Origin: Cristatella mucedo
Taxonomy: Eukaryota > Bryozoa > Phylactolaemata > Cristatellidae
Reading direction: 5' to 3'
Length of the DNA: 64,000 nt
Assembly (NCBI GenBank): GCA_009760855.2
Contig: WPIO01000030.1
Location: 3,424,001-3,488,000 of the forward strand
The notes below the pieces were generated by a model. That model was not told where the DNA came from, ran no database searches, and was given only the letters and a program-made list of their open reading frames with translations. Positions 52,701-61,712 of the stretch are shown here, one piece after another (positions within the stretch are counted from its first letter, which is position 1; every line of letters starts with the position of its first letter). The position numbers and the translations under genes were made by a program.

Positions 52701-53607
52701 ACCCTGCCGTTCGTAAAGGTCGATGTGATGTAATTAATACTGACTGTTCCGGGCCTGTAGGCGGCTCTTATGCAGTAGCATGGTGAGCTGCTGGTGGTAG
52801 GTTTGGTGTTTTATGAGCCGCCCCCACACCGTTAGCCATTCTGCAGTTAACAGCAGTAATTTTGTCTCATTGTGACTGCATTCATCGAATCCTTTTCGTA
52901 TGCTGGCATGATCTGCCTTGCGTTGCCATTTAATTTCAGCATGTTCATGTGCCTGCTCGTATAAAGGAGTGATTTCCAGCTAATGCACTAATACTCTCGT
53001 TCTATGAAGAAATTTCAGTTTAGGACTTATGCCGTATTTTAGTTTAAGCATGAGTGTCCAGCACACTTCCAAGTTACCATAACAAAGAACACAGCACTTG
53101 TCTTGCCGAACTAACAAGGTTAAATGGCACGCAATATATTATGCTTAGACAAGCATGGCAACTCATACACAAGTATTGTGCTTAGGCAAGCATGCGAAAG
53201 CACACAAGAAGTCACTTAGGATCACAGGTTAGTAGGACTCCTGGCTAGTAACATGCACTGAATCATGCATAGTAAGCATGCACACAGCATACTGCTGGCA
53301 CAAAAAAAGACAAATTCACCGGGTACAAGGAAAGCAGTATGAAACCGATGTGTCTTAGCTGAGACATAACTGATGCCAGGGCAGTGCAAAAGGTGACAGA
53401 AGCTTGGAGATAGTCGAAAGCTTTCACCACTTGCAAACTAAAGGCCAGGTCACGAAAGGTTTCAATTTAGTCGAGGAACAGGAGCTTAGTGGAAGCCAAT
53501 ATGCCTTGATACTGGATGTACAAGGAGGTCGGAGAGGTAGGCTGTTGAAGTTTAGTAAAGCAACCTGTGAAAGTAAGATTAGAGAGAGAGGAATGGAGAT
53601 TAAGATC

Positions 53608-53662
<55 letters not shown>

Positions 53663-54665
53663 CAGGATCTTGGAATTAATTCGATGCTTGATATGATGCC
53701 AGTGAAGCTCGGATATACGAGTTGTGATGTGGCAGCTACACCGTTGCCCGAAGACTAGACGTGCTACTGAGTTTTGCTCGAAATGCACACGATTCCGGGA
53801 ACAGGTTGGGAGTACTGAACAAAGCTAGTTGTAGTACTTTAGATGCAATGTCATAAATGTGTGAAATGTTGTGCTGTCATTCACTTATCTAAGCAGACTG
53901 ATTTTATCAATGTTCCTTAGCTGAAAGTAGGTAACTAGGAAGCAGTGTGCTTATGAAATGGCAGGTTGTTTTGAAGAAGCATTCTCTGATTCCGGGAATG
54001 TCACTGGAGTGATCCTAGATTTACCGAATTTGATGGCATGGTCTTCAAGGAGGGGGACACTAGCCTTACCCATAACTATAAGTTGGTCTTATCGTCGTTA
54101 AGCTCTTAAAACGTTACTGGCCATCCAGTAGGCTAAAGAGAATAAATAAAGGTAAAGGTTAGCTGATTTAACGGTCTCATTTATTCAGCTGAAGATCCTT
54201 AGCCACTATCACCAGCGTGGCAATACAGGATTGTCAGCTAGAGGACTCGAACCCACAACCGGGGTCATAAAGTTTTAGTGTCACCTTACCCATGGGCTTA
54301 AACCCGTGGGCATAGATGCAGACTAATGTTCATGTATACATATTAATAAGTCAACATGTCTGGTTAATAAGTCCTGTGTTGAATTTTCTGTAGCACCAGA
54401 CCTACCAGCATCACTCATGCCCATGGGAACCTCAATGCCTGACAACAAGACGAAACTGGTGCCGATGATACCTAGTAAGTCATTCATTGGTACTCTTTTA
54501 TAAAATTGATTAAATAATAAAGAATTGATTTTGCAGCTGATGCCATTAATTGATATTTCTTTTTTCCTTAGGTCCATCACTGAATCATCGAGTACTTAGC
54601 ATCAGTGTGGCTGAAAGTACAGAGGAAGATATCGTATACACAAACGTTGCAGGATTCCTGGTGAT
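37709..54665 (+). CDS. CLP1: CLP1, polyribonucleotide 5'-hydroxyl kinase
   Basis: Spliced gene. Exons: 37709-37729 (proposed start MKRESAS), 38013-38087, 48784 to ~48906, 50481-50609, 50878-50991, 51092-51119, 51265-51432, 51632-51822, 52057-52195, 54394-54474, 54572-54665. All internal phases agree; about 387 residues against ~425 in human. Family stretches: [59 protein letters not shown], the P-loop GPTDVGKST at 50890-50916, [79 protein letters not shown] and [15 protein letters not shown]1 phosphorylates RNA 5'-hydroxyls, belongs to cleavage factor II with PCF11, and associates with the tRNA splicing endonuclease. The first exon is inferred only from phase and a GTGAGG donor. The junction after 48906 is uncertain: the direct join is about four residues longer than in human. 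The final exon (end of the C-terminal domain) was not found. The 10.7-kb second intron is packed with nested retroelements. Confidence 0.93.
38530..39180 (+). mobile_element. LINE1 3' part with nested SINE2
   Basis: RT C-terminus ([39 protein letters not shown]), 3' UTR (CTTATGCGTGCTGTTACTGT, CATGCTATCGTTAACCATAC), then a SINE2 at about 38963-39118, and finally the LINE1 hairpin tail (CAGCATATGTAAAGCAACTA GAAAGTGATTTAGTTCTTTG AGGGTGC) at 39119-39172. The LINE is older than the SINE. Confidence 0.85.
38963..39118 (+). mobile_element. SINE2 nested in LINE1
   Basis: Head GAGCCTTGGTGGTTCACTAG GTA, partly deleted between boxes, B box GGTTCGAATCC, body GCGACCCTTTATCGCAACTG CAAGCGGTGGTGATAGCC, end CTATACAAAAGAGGCTGTTA AATCAGCTAG. 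Confidence 0.88.
39185..39760. other. CLP1 intron, nothing recognised
   Basis: Unique-looking intronic sequence between two LINE1 copies. Confidence 0.35.
39765..41655 (-). mobile_element. LINE1 copy, long, interrupted by SINE2
   Basis: The longest LINE1 copy. Minus strand from 41655: degraded upstream RT ([15 protein letters not shown]-like, then [20 protein letters not shown] across frameshifts at 41590-41430), then [42 protein letters not shown] (41016-41048), [34 protein letters not shown]-terminus, 3' UTR, hairpin tail at about 39800-39845 and (TAA)n at 39768-39800. A SINE2 at 40297-40475 splits the 3' half. Several stops. It includes RT motifs upstream of those kept in the 6-kb copy. 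Confidence 0.9.
40297..40475 (+). mobile_element. SINE2 nested in LINE1, with short target duplication
   Basis: Full-length SINE2: TGATGGCACACTAGGCTAGG CGG, palindrome CACGACCTCGG..CAAGGTCGTG, B box GGTTCGATTCC, body GGCGATTC..ATCGCCACTGC..GCAGTGGTGATAG, end GGCTATTTAATCAGCTAGGA and T9-10. The LINE1 reads ...GCATTGC before and TTGCTTGACTG after the insert, where the intact LINE1 has TTGCTTGACTG once, suggesting a duplication of TTGC. Confidence 0.9.
41930..43570 (+). mobile_element. LINE2 copy, best preserved
   Basis: Second CR1/L2/Jockey-type family. Across frameshifts: [32 protein letters not shown], a [17 protein letters not shown]-like block at about 42430-42485, [16 protein letters not shown] (YADD, about 42530-42560), [93 protein letters not shown] and [17 protein letters not shown]. 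The end TGAGTGCGCTATACAAAACT CCTGAGTAACACCC is shared with the fragments at 25.3, 29.8 and 61 kb. It lacks the LINE1 hairpin tail. Several stops. Confidence 0.9.
43575..44160. other. CLP1 intron, nothing recognised
   Basis: Intronic DNA between LINE2 and SINE2/Tc1 remnants. It may contain the decayed 5' half of the Tc1 remnant at 44345. Confidence 0.35.
44165..44342 (+). mobile_element. SINE2 copy, decayed
   Basis: TTGGGCCAGGGTTGAGGTGC, GAGTTCGTATCCG (damaged B box), TAGTCTTTTATTGCCTACTG CAAGTGATGACGATAGCC, CTGCTGCTATATAAATAAGG CTGTATAATTAG. The strong hairpins of younger copies are degraded. Confidence 0.7.
44440..44660 (+). mobile_element. Tc1/mariner transposase remnant
   Basis: Plus strand reads [19 protein letters not shown] (second catalytic Asp in QDND), then after a frameshift [19 protein letters not shown] and DKRL, the typical W/PAQSPDLNPIE.LW block. 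Only the C-terminal third survives. Confidence 0.82.
44665..46255. other. CLP1 intron, nothing recognised
   Basis: No exon or repeat recognised in this part of the 10.7-kb CLP1 intron. Small open frames only. Confidence 0.35.
46260..47330 (+). mobile_element. LINE1 remnant, decayed
   Basis: Across frameshifts: [20 protein letters not shown]-like residues (46375-46440), SCDITSL and the [13 protein letters not shown] block (46750-46790), [16 protein letters not shown]-like (46880-46915), [17 protein letters not shown] (47030), then the 3' UTR (CTTATGCGTGCTGACACTG) and a degraded hairpin tail at about 47255-47320. Older than most copies. Confidence 0.8.
48132..48307 (-). mobile_element. SINE2 copy
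   Basis: Minus strand: AGCCGTGGTGGCACACTAGG TAAGG, palindrome, B box GGTTTGAATCC, body GGCAATCC..ATTGCCAC..GTGGCGGTGATAGCC, end CTATACAAAAGAGGCTGTTA AATCAGCTAG. Segments 1 and 2 both changed C-to-T/G-to-A in a way that keeps GGCAAT/ATTGCC paired. Confidence 0.9.
49060..50060 (+). mobile_element. Tc1/mariner transposase remnant, near full length
   Basis: Colinear transposase traces: [20 protein letters not shown] (helix-turn-helix, 49150-49215), then a GRPRK-like region, [14 protein letters not shown] (first catalytic region, 49535-49580), [13 protein letters not shown] (49700-49735), and [20 protein letters not shown] (third catalytic region, 49876-49935). Many frameshifts. Located in the CLP1 intron between exons 3 and 4. 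Confidence 0.72.
52383..52480 (-). mobile_element. SINE1/LINE-type tail fragment
   Basis: (TAA)n at 52388-52402 then GCATAACGCCCCAAGTGAAC TATATCCCTGTTCAGGTACT TTACAAC, a diverged reverse-complement hairpin tail. Lies in the CLP1 intron after 52195. Confidence 0.65.
52485..53120. other. CLP1 intron, nothing recognised
   Basis: Intronic sequence with no recognised repeat. Confidence 0.35.
53125..54115 (-). mobile_element. Diverged LINE1-like element with internal GA tract
   Basis: Minus strand: traces of RT at 54110-53840 (AYFQL-like, LDHALTSKLVH-like order), then [20 protein letters not shown] and [20 protein letters not shown] (53788-53670), which corresponds to LADLHWLPVKQRIDFKVVSL of LINE1. 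The frame then runs into the (GA)n tract. The 3' UTR part 53125-53300 has GCATG words and matches the insert at 18442-18662. Confidence 0.7.
53610..53662. repeat. (GA)n microsatellite inside LINE coding remnant
   Basis: About 52 bp of pure GA located exactly where the LINE RT C-terminus should continue (after ...SKILIL on the minus strand). Confidence 0.95.
54140..54312 (-). mobile_element. SINE2 copy, diverged
   Basis: Minus strand: CATGGGTAAGGTGACACTAA head, GGTTGTGGGTTCGAGTCC (B box), CTGACAATCCTGTATTGCCA CGCTGGTGATAGTGG, CTGAATAAATGAGACCGTTA AATCAGCTAACC. Lies 80 bp upstream of CLP1 exon 54394. Confidence 0.75.
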
Positions 54666-54669
54666 GTAA

Positions 54670-55470
54670 GTTGATGTGCTACTTACTACGTGTCATTACA
54701 TTTTTGCTAGCAGTAAGATGGGATAAAAAAGTTGTCCTAAATTGACCAGAATTGATCGCTAAACCTATGCCGTCTAGTAAATATCCCACATGCCTATCAT
54801 GATACTTCTGTTGCTTGAAAGGCAAGGAAATGGGGCAGCTTAAATGTGCCACTTCAGTCACAGTAGTTGATCCTGAGGTTCCCGGTGTTGGAAGCCCGTG
54901 TTTAGTTAACGGCACCCTCCAATCACAGCAACATTGTATTTCAAAGCACCCCAGGGTATTTCTTCTTCGAATTCGAGCTAGTGGTCATGCGCTCTATGGG
55001 TAAATTGTGGCAGGCACTTTCACTTCAACGTCTGGACTTATTGAGATTCTTATCTTCTAATACATATCCATATTGACAATCCTGCCGTAATAGCAGTTTT
55101 AGTGGTGTGTGGTTCATGCATCCCCTCTTCAGTACCGTCGTCATTGTTCTTGAGTCCTATTGTGTTCTAGTGTTCTTCGGTGGTCGTCGTGGCTAATCTC
55201 CATGCCACACCTTTTTCATTGCTCTCGGGTCCTTCTGCATTTGTCTCCCCTCTATCACCTGCTTTGTTGTACTCGGATGCTGTTTGAAAACAGCCTTATA
55301 ATTTTCTTTTGTCAGCTCGCATATCCTTCCCCTCATGCTACCCTCTTACTGTAGTTGGGTCCTTCAGCACACCAGACTTCTGTATTTGTCATCTCGACTG
55401 TGCATTATCTGCGTGTTTTGCCTCCCTTCCCAGCACATGCTTGGGGTTCACGTGGCTGGGATCAATTGAG
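54670..55470. other. Region after last recognised CLP1 exon
   Basis: The final CLP1 exon is expected here or further on, but no sequence encoding the conserved end of the C-terminal domain was found in any frame I read. Confidence 0.4.
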
Positions 55471-55474
55471 TTAT

Positions 55475-55572
55475 GATAATAATAAGAATAATACACTTGA
55501 TAAAGCGCCCTCAGAGAACTCAATCTCTTTCTAGGTGCTTTACATTTTCTGAGTTAATAGTAATAATACAGT
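55475..55572 (-). mobile_element. LINE1 hairpin tail fragment
   Basis: AATAATAAGAATAATACACT TGATAAAGCGCCCTCAGAGA ACTCAATCTCTTTCTAGGTG CTTTACATTTTCTGAG: LINE1 3' end only (about 90 bp). Confidence 0.85.
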
Positions 55573-55579
55573 GACTGCC

Positions 55580-58500
55580 CAATCTGCTTGTAGACTGCAG
55601 AGTAGAGCTGCAGTGAACTGCTTGTCATGTAGGTCAGTGAACTGCTTGTCATGTAGGTCACTGAAAGGCTTTGGCTTATGTCGATATGGTGTGTGCTTGT
55701 CACGGTTGATGTCATCAGCAAGCAGGCTCAGCTGTGTGTTGAGGCTGCATGGATTTTTGAGGCAAGATGGCCAATTGCAATTTATTTAGATCCTTACCAG
55801 TGCCATGAAAAATGGAGGAGAGCGTTTTCTAAGCACATTGCTGCATTATGTTCTGTCTGGAGAGTCGATATGTGTTCCGGTACTTACGTTGCTCTGTCGC
55901 TGAGAATGCAGGCTGACTTAAAATGTGCCGAGGAGAGGCCAGGGTATGGAGGAAAAAGCTACCGGACAAAAAAAGCTACCGAAAAAGCTACCGGACTCGA
56001 GCCAGGAAGCTCACTTTCCCACCTCCCCATCACCAGGGCAGCTGCTGACGACAGCTCAAGTATAAGAAGCAGCATCTCACTTTCTTGGGTTCGGTGAGTG
56101 TTTAGTGTAGCCCTGGTAGCCGAAGGCCCTCGGGTATTTCTCGTCTAAATTCTTCTCTTGCAAGTAAGCAGCTGTTACACGTTGCTGTTACACAGCAGCT
56201 ACACGCCGATCTTCATGGTGGCACGCACATACGAGTCTGGCAAAACTTCAATTTGCTCCTGCAAGTGTCTCATGAGTGCGGATACATTGAGTGTAGCCGG
56301 GAGGCCATATGTCGTAAGCCAAGCAACGGTGCGGCCTTGGCTGGCTCAGCCAAGGCTGACTCAGCCAGCAGCCGGTAAGCAGAAACTTGGAACAGCTTCG
56401 AATAGTTTGCAGAGAAATTTTCAGCAAGGCAGTTTCGCGACCATCGGTCGAATGGTACAAGTCTCTTGAGCTGCACTTCCGACAACATTTCAAAGAACAT
56501 CGCAGTGCTGCCTGAGCGATGTTATGTTTTGCCTGTAAGCAACTGTATGCCATAATAATTTTCCTCTACGACACGTCGACTAGTATGCATGTCGACCAGT
56601 ATGCATGCATGCATAATCTGTGTACGTGTCAATTGCAGAACGCACGTGGACATGGAAAGGTTGCGGTACACGATACTAGCACCAGCACCAGCTCCATTGC
56701 CCAGGAACTTGCTGCTGCTTACAGATCTACCTTTCATGGACATAAAGTAGTGGATAGTCATCCATCCATCCGAAGGTCTTAGCCAGAAACGGCCGGCCCG
56801 TGCCGTTGTGGCGGTGCTTGATCTATGACCTGCATGCTTGCCGAGAGCCTAGCAGCAGTAGAGGCCTCGAGCTGGTTCGAGGCCTAGCAAGCCGGTGCTT
56901 GGTCATCGAGGATGCCACCACTCACGTACCGTCGGTGCACGTGACACGGCCACGTGACGTGCTGTTGCAATTGTGGAAGCGACGGCTCGCCGACAGCACA
57001 AGTCAGCGCTGGTGACTTGAAAGGCCTGATTTAAAATGCTGACTGTATTTATTAAAATTTGCCAGTGGCCAGAAGAGATGAGGAGGTGGCCGAATCAAAG
57101 CCCACCGGGCCTCACCACCCCACACCCTCTCCCTGGCTCGTGCAAGCTGAGCAAGCAGTGAGGGCATGCTGCTGGCTTGGTGCTTCGGCTCGGCCACTCC
57201 AGACTTGATGAATACAAAATAAGCATGCCACAATCTGATGATAAACATCAAACCTCACCGCGAAGAAACAGCACGGCACAGCAAAACGGAGGCCTCCCCA
57301 CCGGCTGGCACGTTTGCCTGCCTGGTAGAGTCTTAGAAGAGAGCGTAGCGCAGGCTTGACCGGTCCACCGACCCTAAAAGCCAGCAGTGCGACGGCTTGC
57401 AAGCGTTCGGCAGTGAATGCTCTGTCCATCACGTGCACATTAGCTCTGCTCGGGCCGTTGCAGACGGTATCGGGCATAAGGCGCCCGACGGCCCCTTAAG
57501 GTGTGCCGGCTCTAGAGAGTCAATACCTCCATCGTCCTGGAGCATCAGTCACAGTATGGTACTCGGCAGGCTCATCTTATGCCGACTAGATAGCGTAGTA
57601 GGGCCGGAGAGCAGGCTCACACTCCCCTCATTATTAAACTGACCTCGAGCGAGTCACCTATGCTTGACAGGTCAGGCTCGTGCAAACTTTCTTTGCCCGT
57701 ACTTTGCAAGGTGCTTCCCGCTGCAGTGACGCAGCGGCTCTAAAGTAAAGCATACTGATGATACCCAAGCCAGCTGGTTGTCAGCTTGGCCTGCCACCAA
57801 GGCGTTTTCCAGCAGCAGCGGAGCAGTGGTAGGTGGCCACCTAGCGGCAACTTGAATCCTGTCTCTTGAACTCGGCACGTGCGCCTAACGACGGTGGCGT
57901 CTTGGCCACGAGGCTCTGGCGTCTGGTGCACGCGCTAGCAGCAGTCGAGAGCGGCTGCAAAGGATCGCCTGTCAGGAAGTGCCAAGAGCATCGTGAAAGA
58001 GTGCAGTCGACGTCTGTCGGTGCATGTCAGTTGGATTGCGTCGTTCGAGCCTTCACATTTTTTTGCCCTTTAGGATGCCCTTATGGGAACTATGCAGCTG
58101 AAGAGCGTGTGAAAGCATACGATCGCCCGGCGGTATGCACGTAGCGCTCCTCTGGCCGTGCGGCAGCTGCGGGGCACAGTAATCGGGGCTCCTGCAGAAT
58201 GCTACGGGCCGCAAACACGAGTAGGCAGCCGATGCACAACCGGAAGTTCAATACAGCCAGCGTCCGGCCTGCGATGCCCGTACGAGCTGCAGACATCTTG
58301 CTGAAACAGAGCCTGACCGTGCAGCAGCAGAGCAGCCGAGTCAGTCCAGCGGGTGCTCTGGGCACGAGCGACTTTTTTGGAACCACTGTTCTATGCACCT
58401 GCAAAGCCAGCGGAGTTCGTTTGGGCGACTGCAGCAAACACCGGTGGGTGCCGACGTCGCTCGCACCGTGCCACACTTATGCCGTTTTGGCGGTGCACCG

Positions 58501-58880
58501 GGCCACCGCCTACAGGGGCCGTCCCGCTCCTACGCGAGTGGCAGCATTCCTCGTGGACAATTCTGGTATTGCCCGACAGCCAAACGTACAGCACATATTC
58601 GAATGGCAAGCTGGATGAGCAGAGCGGTTGCAGAGTGCCCTGCTGTGCCACGAAAGGATATTCTTCCCTGCGATTTTCGAGCTCGGGTCTGGCTAAACTT
58701 TAGCAGTGACCCTAATAAGACAGGATTCGCTAATAAGACGGGACTGTTTGCAAGAACGCCATGTAAAGTGACCTACAGCAGGTTGCTAAGGGTGGCTTGA
58801 GGCCACCAGGGAAGCCGGGCCTCCCACAGAGCAGCTGGTCAAATATTGTCATGTATTCCCAATGCAAGTCTACCATCTTA
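55580..58880. other. GC-rich unassigned region
   Basis: No host exon recognised on either strand. It contains a 24-bp near-perfect tandem duplication at about 55615-55662 and an 8-bp-arm inverted repeat at 56336-56354. Long overlapping open frames (for example 58199-58800) lie on several frames at once, as expected in GC-rich DNA. The final exons of CLP1 (+) and ZNRF (-) should lie somewhere in 54.7-61.6 kb. Confidence 0.4.
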
Positions 58881-58884
58881 ATAG

Positions 58885-59420
58885 TTATGCCTTGCCGGTG
58901 CTCTACGTCTTGGACAGCAGCTAAGCTACTCAACTTAAATGACAATAAACCCCGTCCTATTAAGAAACATGAGCATAAGGGGGATCAATAACTCGGCAAT
59001 CTCTTAATTGGAGATGCAGTCTTTCAGAGTGCTAGTACTTTTGGGGTCACGTACGACGAACGTCTGATTTTTTTAAATTCTACTCACTTAACGATGGCCC
59101 AGCCTGAGCCCCTCTCTGCCCTCAGAACATGCCAGGGCAGCTCTCCCTTTCTTTCACTGTATAGGCTGCTACAGGCAACTGAAGCTTTTGCTCTGCCGAC
59201 CGTCGACTGTGGTATTCGGTGCCCCGATTCTTGTGCAATGACTGTACCTTCTTGCCCGGCTGCTCCCTGGCACTTACTACTCCAAACGTCATATGCTACT
59301 GCATCGACTGTGCTCCAGACTCAGCTATGCTCTTCACCGGCTCCAGTCAGCCACAGCTTGGACTCGATCGCTTTGCACTTGGACTCGATCGCTTTTCGGA
59401 GCCGGAGAGGCAGACACTGG
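58885..59420 (+). mobile_element. LINE RT remnant
   Basis: STSWTAAKLLNLNDNKPRPI resembles [20 protein letters not shown]; then IGDAVFQSASTFGVTYDERL. After a gap, QPEPLSALRTCQGSSPFLSL and LPTVDCGIRCPDS resemble the LINE2 C-terminus ([20 protein letters not shown]). Very decayed; a 17-18-bp tandem repeat (ACTCGATCGCTTTGCACTTGG) lies at about 59360-59397. Confidence 0.6.
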
Positions 59421-59429
59421 ACATGGGTA

Positions 59430-60600
59430 TAGCTGACAGCAGCTAGTCCATGCATATATGTGCATGCATGCTGCTGAAAACTGGCGCTAGAGTAACGGCA
59501 GTCGTAAACGAGTTGTTTTAAATGAAAACCCCTTAGAATGCCAGCTTGCGAAAAAAATGCGACCTACTTAATGCCAGCGCAAGCAACATAAGGATACCGA
59601 CATTTCAGGGCTGGGGCTGGCACAGCCTTACTGTAATACTGTTCGGCTGATGCTGTTTAGCTCGTGTGCTTTCGCCAACGGTCATTTCTGCCGACCGATC
59701 CACGCCTCGGTCGGCAGAGGTTACAACTAGGCTGCTTCGCCTGATATGCGCCGGTGTGGCACGTAGGCAGAAACTCGATCAGCGACAGCCGTGCTGCAGC
59801 AACCGGTGACCCATCTGTACTACCTCAGCATTGCCCATGTAAAGACGAAGTGGGAATACCCGTCTTATAAAACTGCTTTGAAATTCCTTTGTCGGTAAAC
59901 ATCGTATAATACTTAAGGTAACAATGTTATTAACTGCTCAACAGCCCAACTTGCCCTAAATTGTAGCTTTAGATGAGAAAGGCATACAAACACGAGAGCT
60001 CTGGGTAACCAGGGAAATGGCTATAACCACTCCCTGTGCTGCCAATACCACCAAGCCCCTTAATCAACAAGATCAAGACTTAATGCCACTCGAGGCGGTC
60101 TTATTAGTGAGCCACCGATGTAGTGTACATGATCAGGCTTTTCTTATACTTGGATTTATGGGCAGCACTATTGGACTCACCCCTTTGAAGTTGGATCGAT
60201 AATTAGCTATAACGAACTCCAACGTCAAGCATTTGAGGCAGTTGGCATAATCCAGATTGGCCATAGCGACCGACAGGAATGCCTGGACTGCTGACCAAGA
60301 TTAGCTCTGGTCAACCTGACCCCAAGATCACGATTCCCCATTCAGTGGACCACTAACATACAGTAAGCATTTCTTCAACTTATGGGCTTTATAGAATGGC
60401 AAATGCAAGCCACGAGTACAAGTGTACATTGCATCACACGTCCAAGACATTATTGCTTGGCGTTTAAAAGTCTAATTCTGATGACCGCCTCGACATCTAG
60501 TTACCGTGTTCAATCCTGGTCCATTATTAGGTACTACTACATACCACCTCAGTGGATGGCTCAAGTTCATAGATCGATGGTTCTGTGGGTCTCTCTCCTT
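59430..60600. other. Intergenic, nothing recognised
   Basis: No exon or repeat recognised. Confidence 0.35.
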
Positions 60601-60605
60601 ATCTC

Positions 60606-60645
<40 letters not shown>

Positions 60646-60650
60646 CCACT
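60606..60650. repeat. (CT)n microsatellite
   Basis: CT tract of about 35 bp with CCCCCACTCCCTCTC edge. Confidence 0.95.
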
Positions 60651-60744
60651 CCCTCTCGTCTCTCTCTTCTTCTCTTTAAACTAGACTACAGCGATGTAGA
60701 CTAGATATCCGCTAAAAAAACCACTAAGCTTCTAAAAGTTGTGG

Positions 60745-60955
60745 AGTATGGCCGCTACCACATTTGCATGCTGATCCTGTGCATGTCACCCCTAACCATA
60801 TTATTCATTTTGTTTGTTTTTCAAGCATGATTTTACTTACTATTCTATTGCATATCACTTTGCAGCAAATGTAAAGCCCCTAGAAAGAGATTAAGTTCTC
60901 TGAGGGTGCTTTATCAAGTGCAATATTATTATTATTATTATTATTATTATTACGT
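60745..60955 (+). mobile_element. LINE1 3' end, 5'-truncated
   Basis: Near-identical to 35335-35545: 3' UTR CATGTCACCCCTAACCATAT TATTC, AAAGCCCCTAGAAAGAGATT AAGTTCTCTGAGGGTGC, (ATT)n of about 27 bp. The pair GCGCC/GGGCGC has changed on both sides to GCCCC/GGGTGC, weakening the outer stem. Confidence 0.9.
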
Positions 60956-60997
60956 TGAATTCAAGTCCAAGAAAATCAGTCATGTGACTCCTAAGCC

Positions 60998-61043
60998 AAA
61001 GGAGCTGTAGCTATAGAGCTGAGCTGTAGCTATAGCTCCTTTT
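60998..61043. repeat. Imperfect inverted repeat
   Basis: Outer arms AAAGGAGCT and AGCTCCTTT flank two copies of GAGCTGTAGCTATAG-like sequence, so the segment is both a direct duplication (GAGCTGTAGCTATAG) and an inverted repeat. Confidence 0.75.
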
Positions 61044-61084
61044 CTATCAACAATAAGAAAAAAATTCTTACTTTGTCCTGCAAG

Positions 61085-61460
61085 GCCTATTACAGCCTGG
61101 CTCCTGTATGCCTAACCTGAACTACTGTGCCAGTTCTCGTACCAACACAGCCTTTCAGCATAATAAATTAGCTGTTTCAGTCTTTCAAATTAAGACTACT
61201 TGAGACGAGCTTTCCCTCGGAGTGTCCTAAACTGTGAATCTGCATTCCCCATTCCTTCAGTTTCTCCAGGTGCCAATCCTAGCCAGCCATCCCTGTACTG
61301 GTACTTCCATCTTCGATCGCCCTGCCGGCTTGTCACATTCTCACTGCAGTTTGAGATTAAGTCTGTGGGCTAGCACAAGCTCACCGAAATACACTCCAGC
61401 TTTCAGCACTAAAGCTCCACAATAAAACCTGCTTAGTCTTTGTGGAGCTAGATGGGAATG
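61085..61460 (+). mobile_element. LINE2 3'-end fragment, diverged
   Basis: CCTATTACAGCCTGGCTCCT ... CTAACCTGAACTACTGTGCC, AATAAATTAGCTGTTTCAGT CTTTCAAATTAAGACTACTT, and CAGTTTGAGATTAAGTCTGT align with the LINE2 end at 43110-43570. Non-coding. Confidence 0.75.
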
Positions 61461-61606
61461 CATACATTCATAGATTAGGTTCAGATGACAGCCACGCAGT
61501 ATCATGCTTGTTTATACAATTTACTTGCAATACCCACTGCAAAGGAATATAGATTCTAGCAGCAAACGATACAAAATGCAGGCAGCTTGTCTGATGTGGC
61601 ACTTAC

Positions 61607-61712
61607 GCTTTGTGATAAATGCAGAGACACGGTAGTCGGGCTATCATATCACCGGCAGCCAACTCCTCAAAGCAGATGGCACACTCCCCTTTGTTTTCAA
61701 TGAGAACATCAT
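61607..61712 (-). CDS. ZNRF1/2-type E3 ubiquitin ligase, RING exon
   Basis: Single recognised exon, bordered by CTTCAG at 61713-61718 and a GTAAGT donor at 61606. It reads DDVLIENKGECAICFEELAA and GDMIARLPCLCIYHK, holding the first half of a RING-H2 finger: C-x2-C, then C and the first His. The stretch GDTIARLPCLCIYHK is characteristic of ZNRF1 and ZNRF2, membrane-associated E3 ligases of endosomes, lysosomes and the synaptic vesicle surface. The second half (CID.WF.VNR.CPEHP in the family) should follow on the minus strand below 61606 but was not found, nor was the preceding zinc-finger exon above 61712. The gene therefore extends beyond what I could read. Lost exons (pseudogene) cannot be excluded. 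Confidence 0.88.

Noticed and set aside
55678-56097. Open frame VTVDVISKQAQLCVEAAWIF as the final CLP1 exon
   Set aside because: The VTxVD start is suggestive, but the required LSPAP/PLP block is absent, the phase does not match the donor at 54665, and the rest bears no resemblance.
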